Shown here: positions 1-10,243 of the stretch, one piece after another
How positions within the stretch are numbered: the stretch's first letter is position 1
Layout of the letters: each line of letters begins with the position of its first letter
Position numbers and translations under genes: made by a program
Assembly (NCBI RefSeq): GCF_945859685.1
Contig: NC_079147.1
Span: 128,520,238 to 128,584,237 of the forward strand
Length of the DNA: 64,000 bases
Source of the DNA: Eupeodes corollae
Lineage: Eukaryota > Arthropoda > Insecta > Diptera > Syrphidae
Direction: 5' to 3'
Notes under the pieces: generated by a model
The model's input: only the letters and a program-made list of their open reading frames with translations
What the model was told of the DNA's origin: nothing
Database searches by the model: none

Positions 1-64
1 AAAAGAAATAAAGCAATTAAAATAATATTTTATTTGGACAAGCAACGTTTTTGGGGAACTTAAT

Positions 65-418
65 GCAAGTACTGGCAGCACTTAAGAACATGGGTTTCGC
101 CACAACATCATGGGACTAGCAGAACCAAACAAAATTCCAATTCTGAAGACACTTTTGGACTTTCTAGGAAGACGTTACCAAGCTCTTAATGTCCTTGCTT
201 CCACAAAGATGAAAAACAAATCGTTTGATGAACCGAAGCATACACTTCGAAACTTCTACATCGATACAAAACATCTCCAATGCCCCATTTGCAAAGCCGA
301 ACATTTGATATACATATGTCGAAAATTCTTAAGTGCAACAACAAAAGAAAGATGGAAGCTTTCCAAACAAGCTAAGCTCTGCTTGAAATGCTTACGGCAT
401 GACAAGCAATCACAATAG
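65..418 (+). pseudogene. BEL gag C-terminal fragment with zinc knuckles
   Basis: The reading frame shows the conserved BEL/Pao gag C-terminus: a segment around CPICKAEHLIYICRKF followed by LCLKCLR, a cysteine/histidine-rich nucleic-acid-binding region. Upstream bases 65-110 still encode a KNMGF-type motif found before it in BEL gag. Gag packages the element RNA into particles. The frame ends at a TAG at 416-418 and is not joined to protease or RT, so this is a fragment. Confidence 0.8.
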
Positions 419-742
419 CAAATCCCATTCAACCAAGAAACAATGCAACTAGGCGTATCCAAAAATCGATCAATGGCGGGATTAAATCAATTAGAAACTC
501 AACTAAACAAGAACCAGAATCTTTAACTTGAATATACACAAGTAATAAATGAGTTACTAGAGGTGGGGCACATGCCGTCATTCAACCTACAAGTATAACA
601 ACAAAACTAAGATTTGTATTTGATGTGTCGGCAAAATCGACCACAGAAGTGAGTCTAAAGTCTAAACCAACTAATGTTAGTTGGCCCAAAACAACAAGAC
701 GACATTACAACAATTCTGACAAGATAGAGGAAACATAAGTAC

Positions 743-1274
743 GTGTTTACTTCAGACATAGAAAAGATGTACTGCCAAATCGAACTACACGAAGACCACC
801 AAGACTATCAGAGAATTTTGTGGAGAAGTTCTAATGATCGACCCATTAAAGAGTATAAACTCACTACTATCACTTATGGAACGGCATCTGCTCCATACCT
901 GACAATAGGAACAGAAGTTCCTTATCGCTGCAGAAATAGTCAAATATGACTTTTATGTCGATGATGTAATGTCCCGACGGCAGAGTGCAAAGCTCAAGAG
1001 CAATTAAATGGTCAAGTGGTGCAGGTTTTCATCTCCGAAATGGGCTGCTAACAACAAAAAACTGCTTAAGCATATACCAATCGAATTTCAAAATCAACAG
1101 AAAATAGACGTCATGAAGGAAGAGACAATAAAAACTTTGGGAATCCACTGGAATCCTTTAAGTGACACTTTCCAGTTTAAGGTCAGCTTGGACACAAGCG
1201 TGGATACCGTGCGCACAAAACGAAAAACCTTATTCTTAATAGCCATAATTTACTATCCTAAAACCCACTTTTAA
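743..1274 (+). pseudogene. BEL reverse transcriptase / RNase H fragments
   Basis: Two overlapping frames carry parts of a BEL-type polymerase. The first (743-949) has the palm segment DIEKMYCQIELHEDHQDYQR and TYGTASAPYL. Bases 950-968 continue with a FYVDDVM-like catalytic motif in a shifted frame. The second (1008-1274) contains LGIHWNPLSDTFQFKV, the RT-to-RNase H junction typical of BEL. The frames are not continuous and the RNase H core and integrase N-terminal half are missing, so the fragment is inactive. Confidence 0.85.
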
Positions 1275-1326
1275 ACGGAAACAATATCCAATCAACAAGC
1301 GTCATGAAGAAGATGCATCATCAAGA

Positions 1327-1760
1327 GTGAAAGACGAAATTGAATGGCACGTTATACCACCCGCATCAGCCCACTTTGGAGGACTGTGGGAATCAAGTGT
1401 CAAGTCGACCAATTATCATCTTAAAAGAGTAATTGGCGAAACCATGCTTACATTTAAAGAACTGACACAAATAGAAAGTTGTTTAAACTCTCGACCACTT
1501 ACGGCAACCGAAAACGATGTTGATGACACCACAATTCTAACTCCTGGACATTTGTTGATAGGAACTGCTTATAATGCAGTGCCCGAAACGATTATAGACG
1601 AAAATAAAACATTCCGATCTCCATGGCAAAAAAAATTACTCAAGATTTTTGGAAGATCTGGCACCGAAAAATTCGTTCGAACTTTTAAAGGCCCATCACT
1701 TAACTAAAACCATCACTAAAATGAACAACAAGAAACACAAGTCCAACAAGTCAACTTATA
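1327..1760 (+). pseudogene. BEL integrase C-terminal fragment
   Basis: The frame begins inside the integrase core and shows the BEL hallmark PPASAHFGGLWESSVKS, then LTQIESCLNSRPL and LTPGHLLIGTA, which precede the C-terminal DNA-binding part. Integrase inserts the cDNA into the host genome. The catalytic aspartates upstream are deleted; only the region around the third acidic residue (GLWE) survives. Confidence 0.85.
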
Positions 1761-1769
1761 AACGAATAT

Positions 1770-3520
1770 AGCTCAGCCATTCTTTTGGCTATTCATACTA
1801 TTCGGAATGCTGAGCTTGACTACTTCCTTCCCCCAACCCGTCAGCTTGAGGTCGAAATCACACCATTTCAAAGTCAGCCAAGAATTTATTTTGAAGATGT
1901 GGGACAAGCCAATTTAATTTCTAGTTCTTGGAAAATGATTTTGTTTTTCAACATGAGAAACTATTGGAACGAGTACGAAACTTTCACAAAATTAACTTAC
2001 TCAATGGAATTATTTTGCGGATCAACAGAACTTGTTGAAGTCAAATTACATTATGTGACAAAACGTTGATTCAATTCAAACATCAACTTCAACAACGAAA
2101 TCCTTCTTCATGTTAATGAGGACTCGGCAAGAAGACAAAAACGGTCACCATTTGATTTTATTGGAACGGTGACCAACGAACTTTTTGGAATACTTGATCA
2201 AAGATTCGCTGACAAGTATGAGGAGACAATTGCAACGGCAAACGAAAATGAAAAACAGATAATAGACCTACTGAAAAATCAGACGACAATTATTGAGTCA
2301 ACTGTTAACATTTTTAAAAAGGAACAATTAGAAAATCAGCGAGAAATTCAGCTATTAAGTACAATTGTTTCTAAACTTACAAACGAAACAAAAAGGTACG
2401 AAAACCTGAAATTGTTTTTCTCAGCAGCTCTAAATGCCATCCTTATAATGATAAATTATAAATCGACTCAAAACATATTACTCGAGATGTTGCTCTCAAC
2501 ACATTCTGGAGGGATACATCCACTTATCCTTACAGTGCAACAATTTAAAAACGAACTAACGAAAATTCATGAAAATATCCCCCGGACATTGATGATTCCT
2601 GGAGAGAGGCATCACGAATCAATCCTACAACTATATAAAACCTTAAGTTTGAGAAGAAGGGCAAATGGTAGCAATATTATAATGGAAATTACCTTACCTT
2701 TGCTATACAACGAAGAATTTAAGTTATATAAGGTGCTCGCAGTCCTAAACTTCAACAATGGAAATTTCACTTGCATCGTTCCATTATCAAACTATTTGCT
2801 GGTAAATTTACAAAGAAACCACTACATCCAATTAACAAAGAAGAATTTTCGCGTTTGCAAGGAATAGCCATTTGAAACTTACTGGTGGACTCTCCAACAC
2901 CCGCTATACACAGGTGGATACTCAGACAGTTTATATGAAATGAAAATAATTCAAAACAATCGACAACCAATAGATTCATGTCTGTAAAATATATTCCACT
3001 ATACATGATTGATATGCATCAACAGAACACTTGGATTTATAGTGTCCCAAATTCTACAACAGTTAACACCAATTGCGACTTAGATTCAATACCTACTATA
3101 TTAAGAGTTTGTGGGATAATGAAGCTGCCATCAAACTGCTTGATACATAACAAGCAGATTTAAATCTTCAGTTTTGCCATCATTCAACCTCTCTGAGCAG
3201 TTAAGTTCGCTGATTTTTTAAATGGAGTAACAACAACCGATCTTACGAAAGTCAAATATTCCTGCATGAAACAGGCAAAAGAGCTTCAAAGAAGTCAAGA
3301 AAATATTTTGAAAGAAATCAGGACCCACTGAATTCATCAGTATTCACTATTTGGATCTGCTGGGTTCCTGGTTATAATCTGCCTCATTATTGTGGTTATC
3401 ATAGTTCGAAGAAGACCTGAACTACCTAAGCGAACAAAAGGAACTGAGACAGTAAGAAAGAAACCATCAATCACTGATGCTACCTTTGATGATATCGATT
3501 TCTCTGTGTCTCCAGTCTGA
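1770..3520 (+). pseudogene. Decayed retrovirus-like envelope gene of the BEL element
   Basis: A broken env lies between integrase and the 3' LTR. A polybasic furin-type site (RRQKR) at about 2131-2145 is followed directly by a hydrophobic stretch, the arrangement of a surface/fusion-subunit junction. Downstream, 2169-2867 encodes a coiled-coil-like region rich in N, Q, E and K. A membrane anchor (about 3343-3405) and a short basic cytoplasmic tail end at a stop at 3518-3520. The layout fits the baculovirus-F-like env carried by roo and errantiviruses. Several frameshifts and internal stops make it a pseudogene. Confidence 0.7.
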
Positions 3521-3531
3521 GTGGCCCGGCA

Positions 3532-3825
3532 TGTTGTGACAACAACAGAAACAATGCAACAAAGATGACACCACCCACAAACAGCACTGCGTTGTAACAA
3601 CAACAGCAATATTCCAACCAATATGACACCACTAACAAAAAGCACCGAACGCGTCGTCGCCGCGACGCAACAGCATACACCATTGAAAATCATTGAATTT
3701 ATTTGAAAATAGTTCAGTAAGCATTTATTTTGTATAAAAGTAGGAAATTCATAATAATAAACTTCACTTGCTATTAAAACGGCAACATACCAGTTCGTTA
3801 TTTTATACTTCCCCCCACCAGCAGT
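3532..3825 (+). repeat. Probable 3' LTR of the BEL element
   Basis: After the env stop and a G-rich stretch (GTGGCCCGGC), a TG-starting block begins with TGTTGTGACAACAAC. It contains a good TATA box (TATAAAAG near 3734) and an AATAAT/ATTAAA-rich polyadenylation-like stretch about 30-40 bases later. That order (U3 promoter, then polyA signal) is what an LTR should have. The right boundary is estimated because no 5' LTR is in the window to compare. Confidence 0.45.
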
Positions 3826-3960
3826 AAGGAATTTTTAATTTGCGAATTGTCAAATTTACAATCTTCTCAAACAAGTCACCCGGTATTTATTTCAATTTAT
3901 TGAACTAAATCAGTGAATTTAATTGACTTTTACTTAACGTGTAACGTATTCGTTTAAAAT

Positions 3961-4590
3961 GATGCAGATGTTCAAAACGAATCAAGAAGCTACCGGAGAG
4001 AAAAACTTATTCTCAGTTGTTTGTTATTAAAAAAAAACCATACCCAATACTTTTAACGGAAAGCCCCGAAGAAAAATCGCCAATTCGTAAATTTTCAAAT
4101 ACAACTCATAAGAAAGAATGTCAAAGTAATATGAAAACATCCCTGTGTACAGTTCCTAGGTATAGGTACTTAAATTTTAATACAGAGGTACTGAAACTGA
4201 TGCCCCTTCTGTGACATCATAAAAATAAAAATAAAATAAATTGGGTGGCGCGACAGTCCGTTGAGAACCAAGGCCTAGTGACTTACAACTCTCAACCATT
4301 CCTGTGTGCGAGTAATGTTGCCAGGAATGGAGGGGACCTACAGTTTATATGCCGACTCCGAACGGCTAATTTTGAGAAAGCACTTTTTCATGACAATAGT
4401 TACTCTTGGAGAATTTGTCAATTCCTCGCAAGAGGCAGTACCCGTGAAAAGACTTTAGATGGCATAGGCAGGGATCGAACCCAAGACCTCTAGCATGACA
4501 GTCCAACGCACTAACCATCATGCCACGGGTACCACTGTGACATCATACCCAATGGAAAAAACGAAAAGCTGACTTGATAAAAGCACAAGG
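3961..4590 (+). pseudogene. Decayed coding exon, function unknown, split by a SINE
   Basis: A plus-strand ATG (MMQMFKTNQEATGEKNLFS) opens a frame that shifts near 4015 into a coding-looking segment (KKKPYPILLTESPEEKSPIR, to 4214). The SINE at 4222-4534 follows. Past the SINE, reading resumes with a lysine-rich segment that ends at a strong splice donor (CAAG/GTAAGA, near 4590). At least two frameshifts are needed to link the parts, so I read it as a dead exon or gene fragment. I do not recognise the protein. Confidence 0.35.
4222..4534 (-). mobile_element. tRNA-derived SINE, full-length copy with target-site duplication
   Basis: Read on the minus strand, the copy starts with a tRNA-like head: box A-like TGGCATGATGGTTAGTGCG and box B GGTTCGATCCC, about 30 bases apart. 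A ~200-bp body follows, ending in GGACTGTCGCGCCACC and an A/T-rich tail. The insertion is flanked by a perfect 13-bp direct repeat, CTGTGACATCATA (4209-4221 and 4535-4547), the expected target-site duplication. Related copies lie at 6117, 24018, 24712, 30300, 45232, 54805 and 54946. Confidence 0.9.
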
Positions 4591-4714
4591 TAAGAAATAT
4601 ATTTCTCAAAAAGGTGTTGTTATGAACAAAAAATAGTCAATAATGGAAACTTGTGTGAACCTAGCATAAACTATCGCTATGGGATACCGACATTATACTC
4701 AAGTTGAAAATGTC

Positions 4715-4845
4715 CAAAAACCAAAATCTCCACACATTAAAAAATCCACAAATTCGTTATCCCCAAGTACAAAATCTCCAAAAACAAAATCCCCAGAATC
4801 CACAAACGAAATCCCTAAAATCTAAATCGCCATAAATGACTGTTG
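4715..4845. repeat. Degenerate short repeat, AAAATCYCC-type units
   Basis: About ten irregular repeats of a short motif (variants of AAAATCTCC, AAAATCCCC and AAATCCC, alternating with CACAAA) run through this stretch. Spacing is uneven and units diverge. It looks like a decayed low-complexity or terminal-repeat remnant, not a coding or structured element. Confidence 0.45.
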
Positions 4846-5007
4846 GTTTTCATCATTTATGTGTAGGTCTTGATACAATGCGGTGCATTTTCTTCAAAAT
4901 GATTTTAATTTTAAAGAAGTAGATTACTTCGGTATAGAATCTTCTTCGCTTTTCAAGTTCTACTTCCTTTTTATATTGAAAAAAATAGTAAACCAATACA
5001 TGTTGTA

Positions 5008-6112
5008 AAAAAGAAGAGCCTTTAAACTGCACCAACTATAGAGGAATCAGTATACTTAACATCGCCTATAAAATATTCTCTGACGTAATATGTGAACGTC
5101 TAAAGCCCATCGTCAACAACCTGATCCGTTTGTGCAGGATGACCATGGAGAATTTACGCTGCTCAATATAAAGGTTGGAAACAACTGATGCGCTGTCATG
5201 TGATTTTTTAACATCGAGCTTAAAAGAATAGTACAGAGCTCACACGTCAACACTGGAGGCACTATCATTCAAAAAACTGTCCAATTACTAGCATATGCTC
5301 ATGACATTGACATAACCAGAAGAACACAGCGTGATGTCAATGGGGCTTTTGTGAGTATTGAGGCAGAGGCGCCAAAAATGGTTTAACGGTTAATGAGGGC
5401 AAAACAAAATACATGCTGTCGTCTAGAAAGGACATACAACACCGACGTCTTGGTCAAAATGTAACCAGACAGACGTAACCTTGAGGTAGTCAAGGACTTC
5501 GTCTACCTAGGCTCCTCTGTAAACGCAGAAAACAACACCAGCGCTGAGATCAAACGCAGAACAACTCTTGCTAACCGCTGTTTCTTTGGGCTAAGAAAGC
5601 AATTGAGTGTTAAAGTCCTCTCTCGAGGGACCAAAGTGTTGCTATATAAGACCCTTATCATCCCCGTTCTGCTATACAGTGCAGAAGCATGGGCTATGAC
5701 AAAAGCGGATGAAAGCACCTTGGGTCGGTTAGAGAGAAAAGTTCTTCGTGTGATCTACGGCCCCGTATGCATCGAAGGGGAGTGGAGGAGAAGATGGAAC
5801 GACGAGCTGTACGGGCTGTACAGCGACGTAGCCTTAACCAGAAGGGTAAAAGTCCAACGACTAAGATGGCTGGGTCACGTAGAGAGCATGGAAACCAATG
5901 CTCCGGCCTGGAAAGTCTTGGAATCCACACCCACAGGACAGCGCAGTAGAGGAAGATTGCGGATCAGGTGGCGCGCACAAGTGGAAAGTGACCTCATCCA
6001 ACTTGGAGCGCGAAACTGGAGACCTCTAGCTAGGGACCGAGCTAGATGGAGAAGTTTGTTGGGTGAGGCCCTAGTTCACACAGGACTGTAGCGCCACCTT
6101 AACTTAACTTAC
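5008..6112 (+). mobile_element. LINE-A: 5'-truncated non-LTR retrotransposon
   Basis: The 3' half of an endonuclease/RT-type LINE. Translated pieces include NYRGISILNIAYKI and ERLKPIVNNLI (RT fingers/palm), a mutated catalytic box (YAHD in place of YADD, near 5290), and an intact C-terminal frame at 5603-6091 with LLYSAEAWAMTKAD and RLRWLGHVESM, characteristic of this LINE group. The end is marked by GGACTGTAGCGCCACC and a (TTAAC)n tail at 6098-6112. Internal deletions and frameshifts make it inactive. A second, shorter copy is at 38262-38677. The 3' end resembles that of the SINE family here. Confidence 0.85.
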
Positions 6113-6116
6113 ATAT

Positions 6117-6250
6117 TGTGCCAGTGGCATGATGGTTAGTGCGTTGCACTGTCATGCCAGAGGTCTTGGATTCGATCCCTGCTTATCTAAAGTTTTTCTC
6201 ACGGGTACTGCCTCTTACGAGAAACTGCCAAATTCGGATTAAATTGTATT
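6117..6250 (+). mobile_element. SINE fragment (tRNA-like head and part of body)
   Basis: Plus-strand copy with the head GTGGCATGATGGTTAGTGCG and box B-like GATTCGATCCC, followed by the start of the body (CACGGGTACTGCCTCTTACG). The middle and tail are lost. It starts a few bases after the LINE-A tail. Confidence 0.85.
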
Positions 6251-7140
6251 TTCAATTAAATGATTGAGTAATGATTAGCTATTCTTTGAAAACTAATTTT
6301 TGCTACGGTTTTTTTCAAAATTTTTAATCAGAAGTCCGAACCCTGCTCATTCTACTCATCTCAAGTCTTTAAGCATGGATTCACCATATTTCGAGTATAT
6401 CTAAGAAATTATGTTTGGCGCCAAATGTTTTAGGGATTTTTGCTTTGGGGCTGTCGCTATCACTGTTCACAAAATATCGATTTGAGCGCAAGAAAAGAAA
6501 TGCTTGTGAGTTTTATAAGTAAGATGTTAACTCGAAAAATGCAATGTTGTTTAGGAGCATTCAACTGAAATCTCCAAAACGAAGCAAAAGAAACGTAACC
6601 TATGAATATCACATTAATCTTCCTGAAAAATCAGTTGGGGAGTGTTAGTTTGCTCTTTGTTCTCTTTTCCGAATAGGTTTAAGAAAATTGAGAATAATTC
6701 AGCAAAAGGTCAGATCTGGAAAGCCAGTTCCCTCACCAGACAAAAGAGGAAAACATCTTGTTCGGGCAACTAAAGTTTCGGACAAAGTGAGGGCCTACAT
6801 ATGCGAACACATAGGGGAGTTTCCTGTGGAAGAGTAGCATTATTCCAGAAATAAAAACGCATTTAAAAAACATCTCTCTCCTCTTCTGAGCGTATCCAAA
6901 ATGCACAAGCTGTGTATTGAAAAATGTGACCTTACAACAAAGAACATAGTTTTTTGATAAAGGAATCATTTTACAGAAATTTTTTTGTCTCGAACTTTAG
7001 TCTTTCTTTCTTTCTGCAGCACTTGTGATGCAGGAAACAACACTGCAAAGCATCGATTAAGCTACAAGGCCGCAAGATAGAAAAAAAAGCACTTAATGAG
7101 AATAGTCATTAACTCCACTATAGTTAATGCGAACAATATA
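6251..7140. other. No gene recognised
   Basis: AT-rich sequence without a convincing reading frame. A GGCGCCAAATGTTTTAGGG segment near 6418 is vaguely like the degenerate repeat at 4715-4845. A CTTT repeat sits near 7000. Nothing else is supported. Confidence 0.5.
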
Positions 7141-7156
7141 ATTAAGGTTACGATTT

Positions 7157-7519
7157 TCATATTGGCTGTAAAGAGATTAAATTAATATTATCAATGTTTT
7201 GATATTTATACTTTCTCTTGAAATCTGTTTTATGTATTTTCTTATTATTCACATAATATTTATTATCAATTTTTTCTACTTTTTCCTTCTTATATTTTGC
7301 GGATATTTTCTTTGCTGTTATAACTACATCTGCTTTAATGTATAAGTCTTTACTTAGAATTGGTTCAACAAAATCTGTTTTGTTTTGATTGCTCTTATTA
7401 ATATTATCTTCTTTAACTTTTTGGATTCTTTTTCCTATCCCTTCTAAATCTTCTACCATTATTCTGTTTTGAATAAAATCTATTGGTTTTCTTAATGTCG
7501 TTGAATGTATTGTACAGTT
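7157..7519 (-). pseudogene. Gypsy integrase C-terminal domain fragment
   Basis: The minus-strand frame carries a lysine-rich region ending in KKEKVEKIDNKYYVNNKKIH and KTDFKRKYKYQN, typical of the Gypsy integrase C-terminus (a small DNA-binding domain followed by a basic tail). Its 5' side stops at the transposon insertion point; the rest of integrase lies on the other side from about 11110. Confidence 0.65.
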
Positions 7520-7527
7520 ATATACAC

Positions 7528-7770
7528 TAGGGTGGGCCGAAAAAACAATTTTTTTTTTATTTGATTCGCAATACCTCACAAAAGTTGTTAATTACCTATC
7601 TGAGTAAAACTCTGAAAAAATTTTCTAAATAAAAAAATATCTTCCGTTCGCGCATTCCATTCAAACTTTTGAAAAGTTGTGAAAATTTGCTGTTTTCTTT
7701 AATTTAAAAAAAAATACAAAATGTACTATTATAAAAACGCAATAGGTCCTAATGATGAGTTTAAGGCATG
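7528..7770 (+). repeat. Left terminal inverted repeat
   Basis: Pairs with 10680-10922 in inverted orientation. The outer part reads TAGGGTGGGCCG, a poly-T run, then a block including GAATGGAATGCGCGAACGG on the complement. Inner similarity is interrupted by small differences but resumes at AACGCAATAGGTCCTAATG. Confidence 0.9.
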
Positions 7771-7951
7771 AAGAAAACAAAAAAACAACGAATTTAATAA
7801 ATGTTTATTGTTAAACGTTCGCGCAAAGCAGTTAAATGTTACAATTTTTCACAAAAATGAGCGATTTTCCAATTTTTTGTATATCACATTTGCTTACTCA
7901 AATAACTATGATTAGAACAAAATAAAATAATAAAACAACAAAAAAAATTCA

Positions 7952-10243
7952 TTAAATAGTTTGCACTTTAAAGTCTGATTTTTTTAAAAATTCAGGCATA
8001 ATGGACCGTGACAGGAGAGTGGTTCTTATCACGCCATCTCTTGCGTCTACTCCACACACTTTTTTTGAAGCTTCAGAAACGAGCTTTACACACCTTTCTA
8101 CTGCTTGTGTGTGACAAGGAAAATCGTCAAAATCAGTAGCCAGAGGTGTGCCAGAGTGTATCAGTTGTTTAATTTCTTCATCCGTGATCCTTCTTAAAAG
8201 GGGAGGAGGAGAAAGTTTAAATGTGTCCCAACAAATCATGTCGGTGTAGTCTGTAGCAACAAAACTTATCCTCGGAGTGTTGAAGTTTCGAATTGGCTTT
8301 CCCTTCATAAGCGATCGTGCCTTGCAAATTCGGCGCAACCCTAGTTCTCTGATGTATCTATTTTCATCAACTATCATTGCAAGAAGCAAATTTTCGGGGT
8401 GAGCGAAAAATGCGTTCCGCTCAATCACAGGGTCAATGACTTGCAGCAAGTTTTGAGATAGATACCGTGATGTTCTGATGGTTTCAAAAACAATTTTCGG
8501 ACCATCTGTAAACTTTTTGCTGTTTTTAATTTTGAACCACAGAGGCATATAGCATTTTAAAATAAAATGTATTAACTGCTTAACTTCTTTAGAAGGTATT
8601 TCCATGCTTACATAAAATCGAAGTACTCGATTAGCCGCAGTCAACCAACTTGAATGTGAAAGGGGGCCAGGATCACGGGCCGCCAAATCTTCTGAAATAG
8701 TACCAGTATTGATGGCAACAGAAATGTCAAGTAGGTACATTTGATCCTTACTCAGGACCTTTCTGTCTATAAAAGGTATGGGGCAATCCACAGACTCAAA
8801 TTGAACCGGCGGTAGTTTTTCACAGCAAACCAGTTTTTTCCCAATTGGTCCACTGAAAGATTTTGGCCCTGTGGTAACTCCATCCAAGTGGTGAAAAAGG
8901 TGGCGGAACGGTAGCTCATTGAAGTGCAGCAGACAAATAGCCCACTGCACTGGTCTCCCAACGTGCAATTCAATCTGATGAATGACACCTTTTTTCCAAC
9001 CTGTATTAATCACCGTTCCATCACTCCCAATCACATCAAGTTCTTCAAGGAAAATCCCTTGCTTAGCCAAATAGGCAACTATAGAAGAAGTTATGTCTTT
9101 GGAGAGTCCTGAAGTGGGAGAAACATGGCCAATATATTTTGATCCAGGTTCCTGAATGAGAGAATAGTGGTCTTCTTTCTCAGTTTTTCGAAAGCGTTTT
9201 GAATTAATTTCTTTTATTACTATTGTTTCATCTTTTCTCCCATCAAAGTACAATCCATGTAATGCTTTCTCAATCGATTGACACTGCAAAAAATTTCTGT
9301 TTTGAGTTTTTCCTCTGCGTATTTTATTTTTGTCAATAACTTGGGAAGTGTCTGTGTCATTAATGATACCAAAATCTTGAAGGAAAGATGACGCGATCGC
9401 GGCCGTGGCTCGATCAGAGACTCCAAAACGATCACTAGCTAGACATTTTGATTTAAGATTGATCCTCATCTGCCATGGTTTTTTCTTTTTGATAGCTTGG
9501 TGCCACACTGGAGGGTCGTATGAGTCAAAGTCATCATCACTATCAGAATCTTTTTCCACATTTATAAACTGTACGTTTTCGTCAGATTCCTTAATTATTC
9601 CTCTCGACGTACTTGGCTGTTGCTCTATGTTCTTGGTTTTTCTGTCAAGCCGTTTTGCTAATTTGTGTGTTTTCTGCAAGTCCAACGACCCAATCTTTCC
9701 CAAACCATACCTTCTTTGTAGATAAATAAATCGTAATTCAATAGCTGGAATTTTGTTGGCTTTCTCACAATGACAGTTTATTGAAATCGTGCACTTGCAC
9801 TCACTCAACTTAGTTTTCTTACAAGTGCAGTTCACGACAATTGGACATTTACACGCAGCCATATCAAAAAGCAAGGCAGAATCATGTTTGAAATCGTCAA
9901 TCTTTGTTTTGAAATCGGCTTTTTTAATGTCACGATGGTAAGATTTTCTGATTTTGTAGTACTTATCATGGTACTTATTAATAAGTTGCACTATTCTTTC
10001 TTTGGTCACCGAAGGAATGGAAGCTTTTGAATACAAATTCATTATCTTTGTATCAACCGTATTAGCTACTTCACTAAAGCTCACTTTTTTGTTGTTGGTG
10101 TAGAGTGACATCTCATACCTTACTTGGAAGCAGCACAATAAGACATCTTCGTAATTGGGGAGCTTATGTTTTGGAAAATCTCGAGGATTACCAAGAATCG
10201 GGCATTCAAAATCCTTTCTTGTAGTGACTTTTTTAGACGACAT
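7952..10243 (-). CDS. Putative transposase, 763 aa, intact
   Basis: A single open frame from ATG (10243) to TAG, no interruption. Residues 131-159 hold four CxC pairs (131/133, 139/141, 149/151, 157/159), probably a zinc-binding module. An acidic linker follows (about 218-243). The C-terminal half looks like an RNase-H-fold transposase: DVIGSDGT (Asp408), then WAICLLHFNELPFRHLF (Cys437-x2-His440), which resembles the C-x2-H region of hAT transposases, and late in the protein CHTQAVERCVKLVSEAS (Glu716). I infer Asp408 and Glu716 as candidate catalytic residues; the second Asp is uncertain. Similar uncharacterised arthropod proteins exist to my recollection, but I cannot name the superfamily. 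Its place between matched inverted repeats supports a transposase role. Confidence 0.85.
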   Translation of the reverse strand: MSSKKVTTRKDFECPILGNPRDFPKHKLPNYEDVLLCCFQVRYEMSLYTNNKKVSFSEVANTVDTKIMNLYSKASIPSVTKERIVQLINKYHDKYYKIRKSYHRDIKKADFKTKIDDFKHDSALLFDMAACKCPIVVNCTCKKTKLSECKCTISINCHCEKANKIPAIELRFIYLQRRYGLGKIGSLDLQKTHKLAKRLDRKTKNIEQQPSTSRGIIKESDENVQFINVEKDSDSDDDFDSYDPPVWHQAIKKKKPWQMRINLKSKCLASDRFGVSDRATAAIASSFLQDFGIINDTDTSQVIDKNKIRRGKTQNRNFLQCQSIEKALHGLYFDGRKDETIVIKEINSKRFRKTEKEDHYSLIQEPGSKYIGHVSPTSGLSKDITSSIVAYLAKQGIFLEELDVIGSDGTVINTGWKKGVIHQIELHVGRPVQWAICLLHFNELPFRHLFHHLDGVTTGPKSFSGPIGKKLVCCEKLPPVQFESVDCPIPFIDRKVLSKDQMYLLDISVAINTGTISEDLAARDPGPLSHSSWLTAANRVLRFYVSMEIPSKEVKQLIHFILKCYMPLWFKIKNSKKFTDGPKIVFETIRTSRYLSQNLLQVIDPVIERNAFFAHPENLLLAMIVDENRYIRELGLRRICKARSLMKGKPIRNFNTPRISFVATDYTDMICWDTFKLSPPPLLRRITDEEIKQLIHSGTPLATDFDDFPCHTQAVERCVKLVSEASKKVCGVDARDGVIRTTLLSRSIMPEFLKKSDFKVQTI

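Larger units (their letters stand above)
1..3825 (+). mobile_element. BEL/Pao (roo-like) LTR retrotransposon remnant with env
   Basis: Plus-strand remnants follow BEL/Pao order: gag zinc-knuckle region, reverse transcriptase, RNase H, integrase C-terminal part, a retrovirus-like env, then a 3' LTR. The left end is cut by the window, so the 5' LTR and most of gag are absent. The frames are broken by many stops and frameshifts and much of pol is deleted, so the copy is dead. The BEL assignment rests on the gag segment with CPICKAEHLIYICRKF, the RT segment with TYGTASAPYL and the integrase segment PPASAHFGGLWESSVK. Env at the 3' end suggests the roo-like branch. It lies upstream of the visible part of sip3's last intron on the opposite strand. 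Confidence 0.85.

Noticed and set aside
3337..3693. Minus-strand 118-codon Val/Cys-rich frame
   Set aside because: Antisense of the BEL env tail and LTR, driven by CAACAA repeats.
4245..4493. Plus-strand frame across the SINE at 4222-4534
   Set aside because: It is the antisense of a tRNA-derived SINE; the same frame recurs at 45236 only because that copy is homologous.
4715..4845. Regularly recurring short motif that might look like a CRISPR array
   Set aside because: Units are short, uneven and diverged; a eukaryotic genome is not expected to hold CRISPR arrays.
5694..5949. Alternative frames over LINE-A
   Set aside because: Shadows of the RT C-terminal frame at 5603-6091.
9405..9725. 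Plus-strand 106-codon frame
   Set aside because: Lies inside the intact 763-codon minus-strand transposase and has no features of its own.
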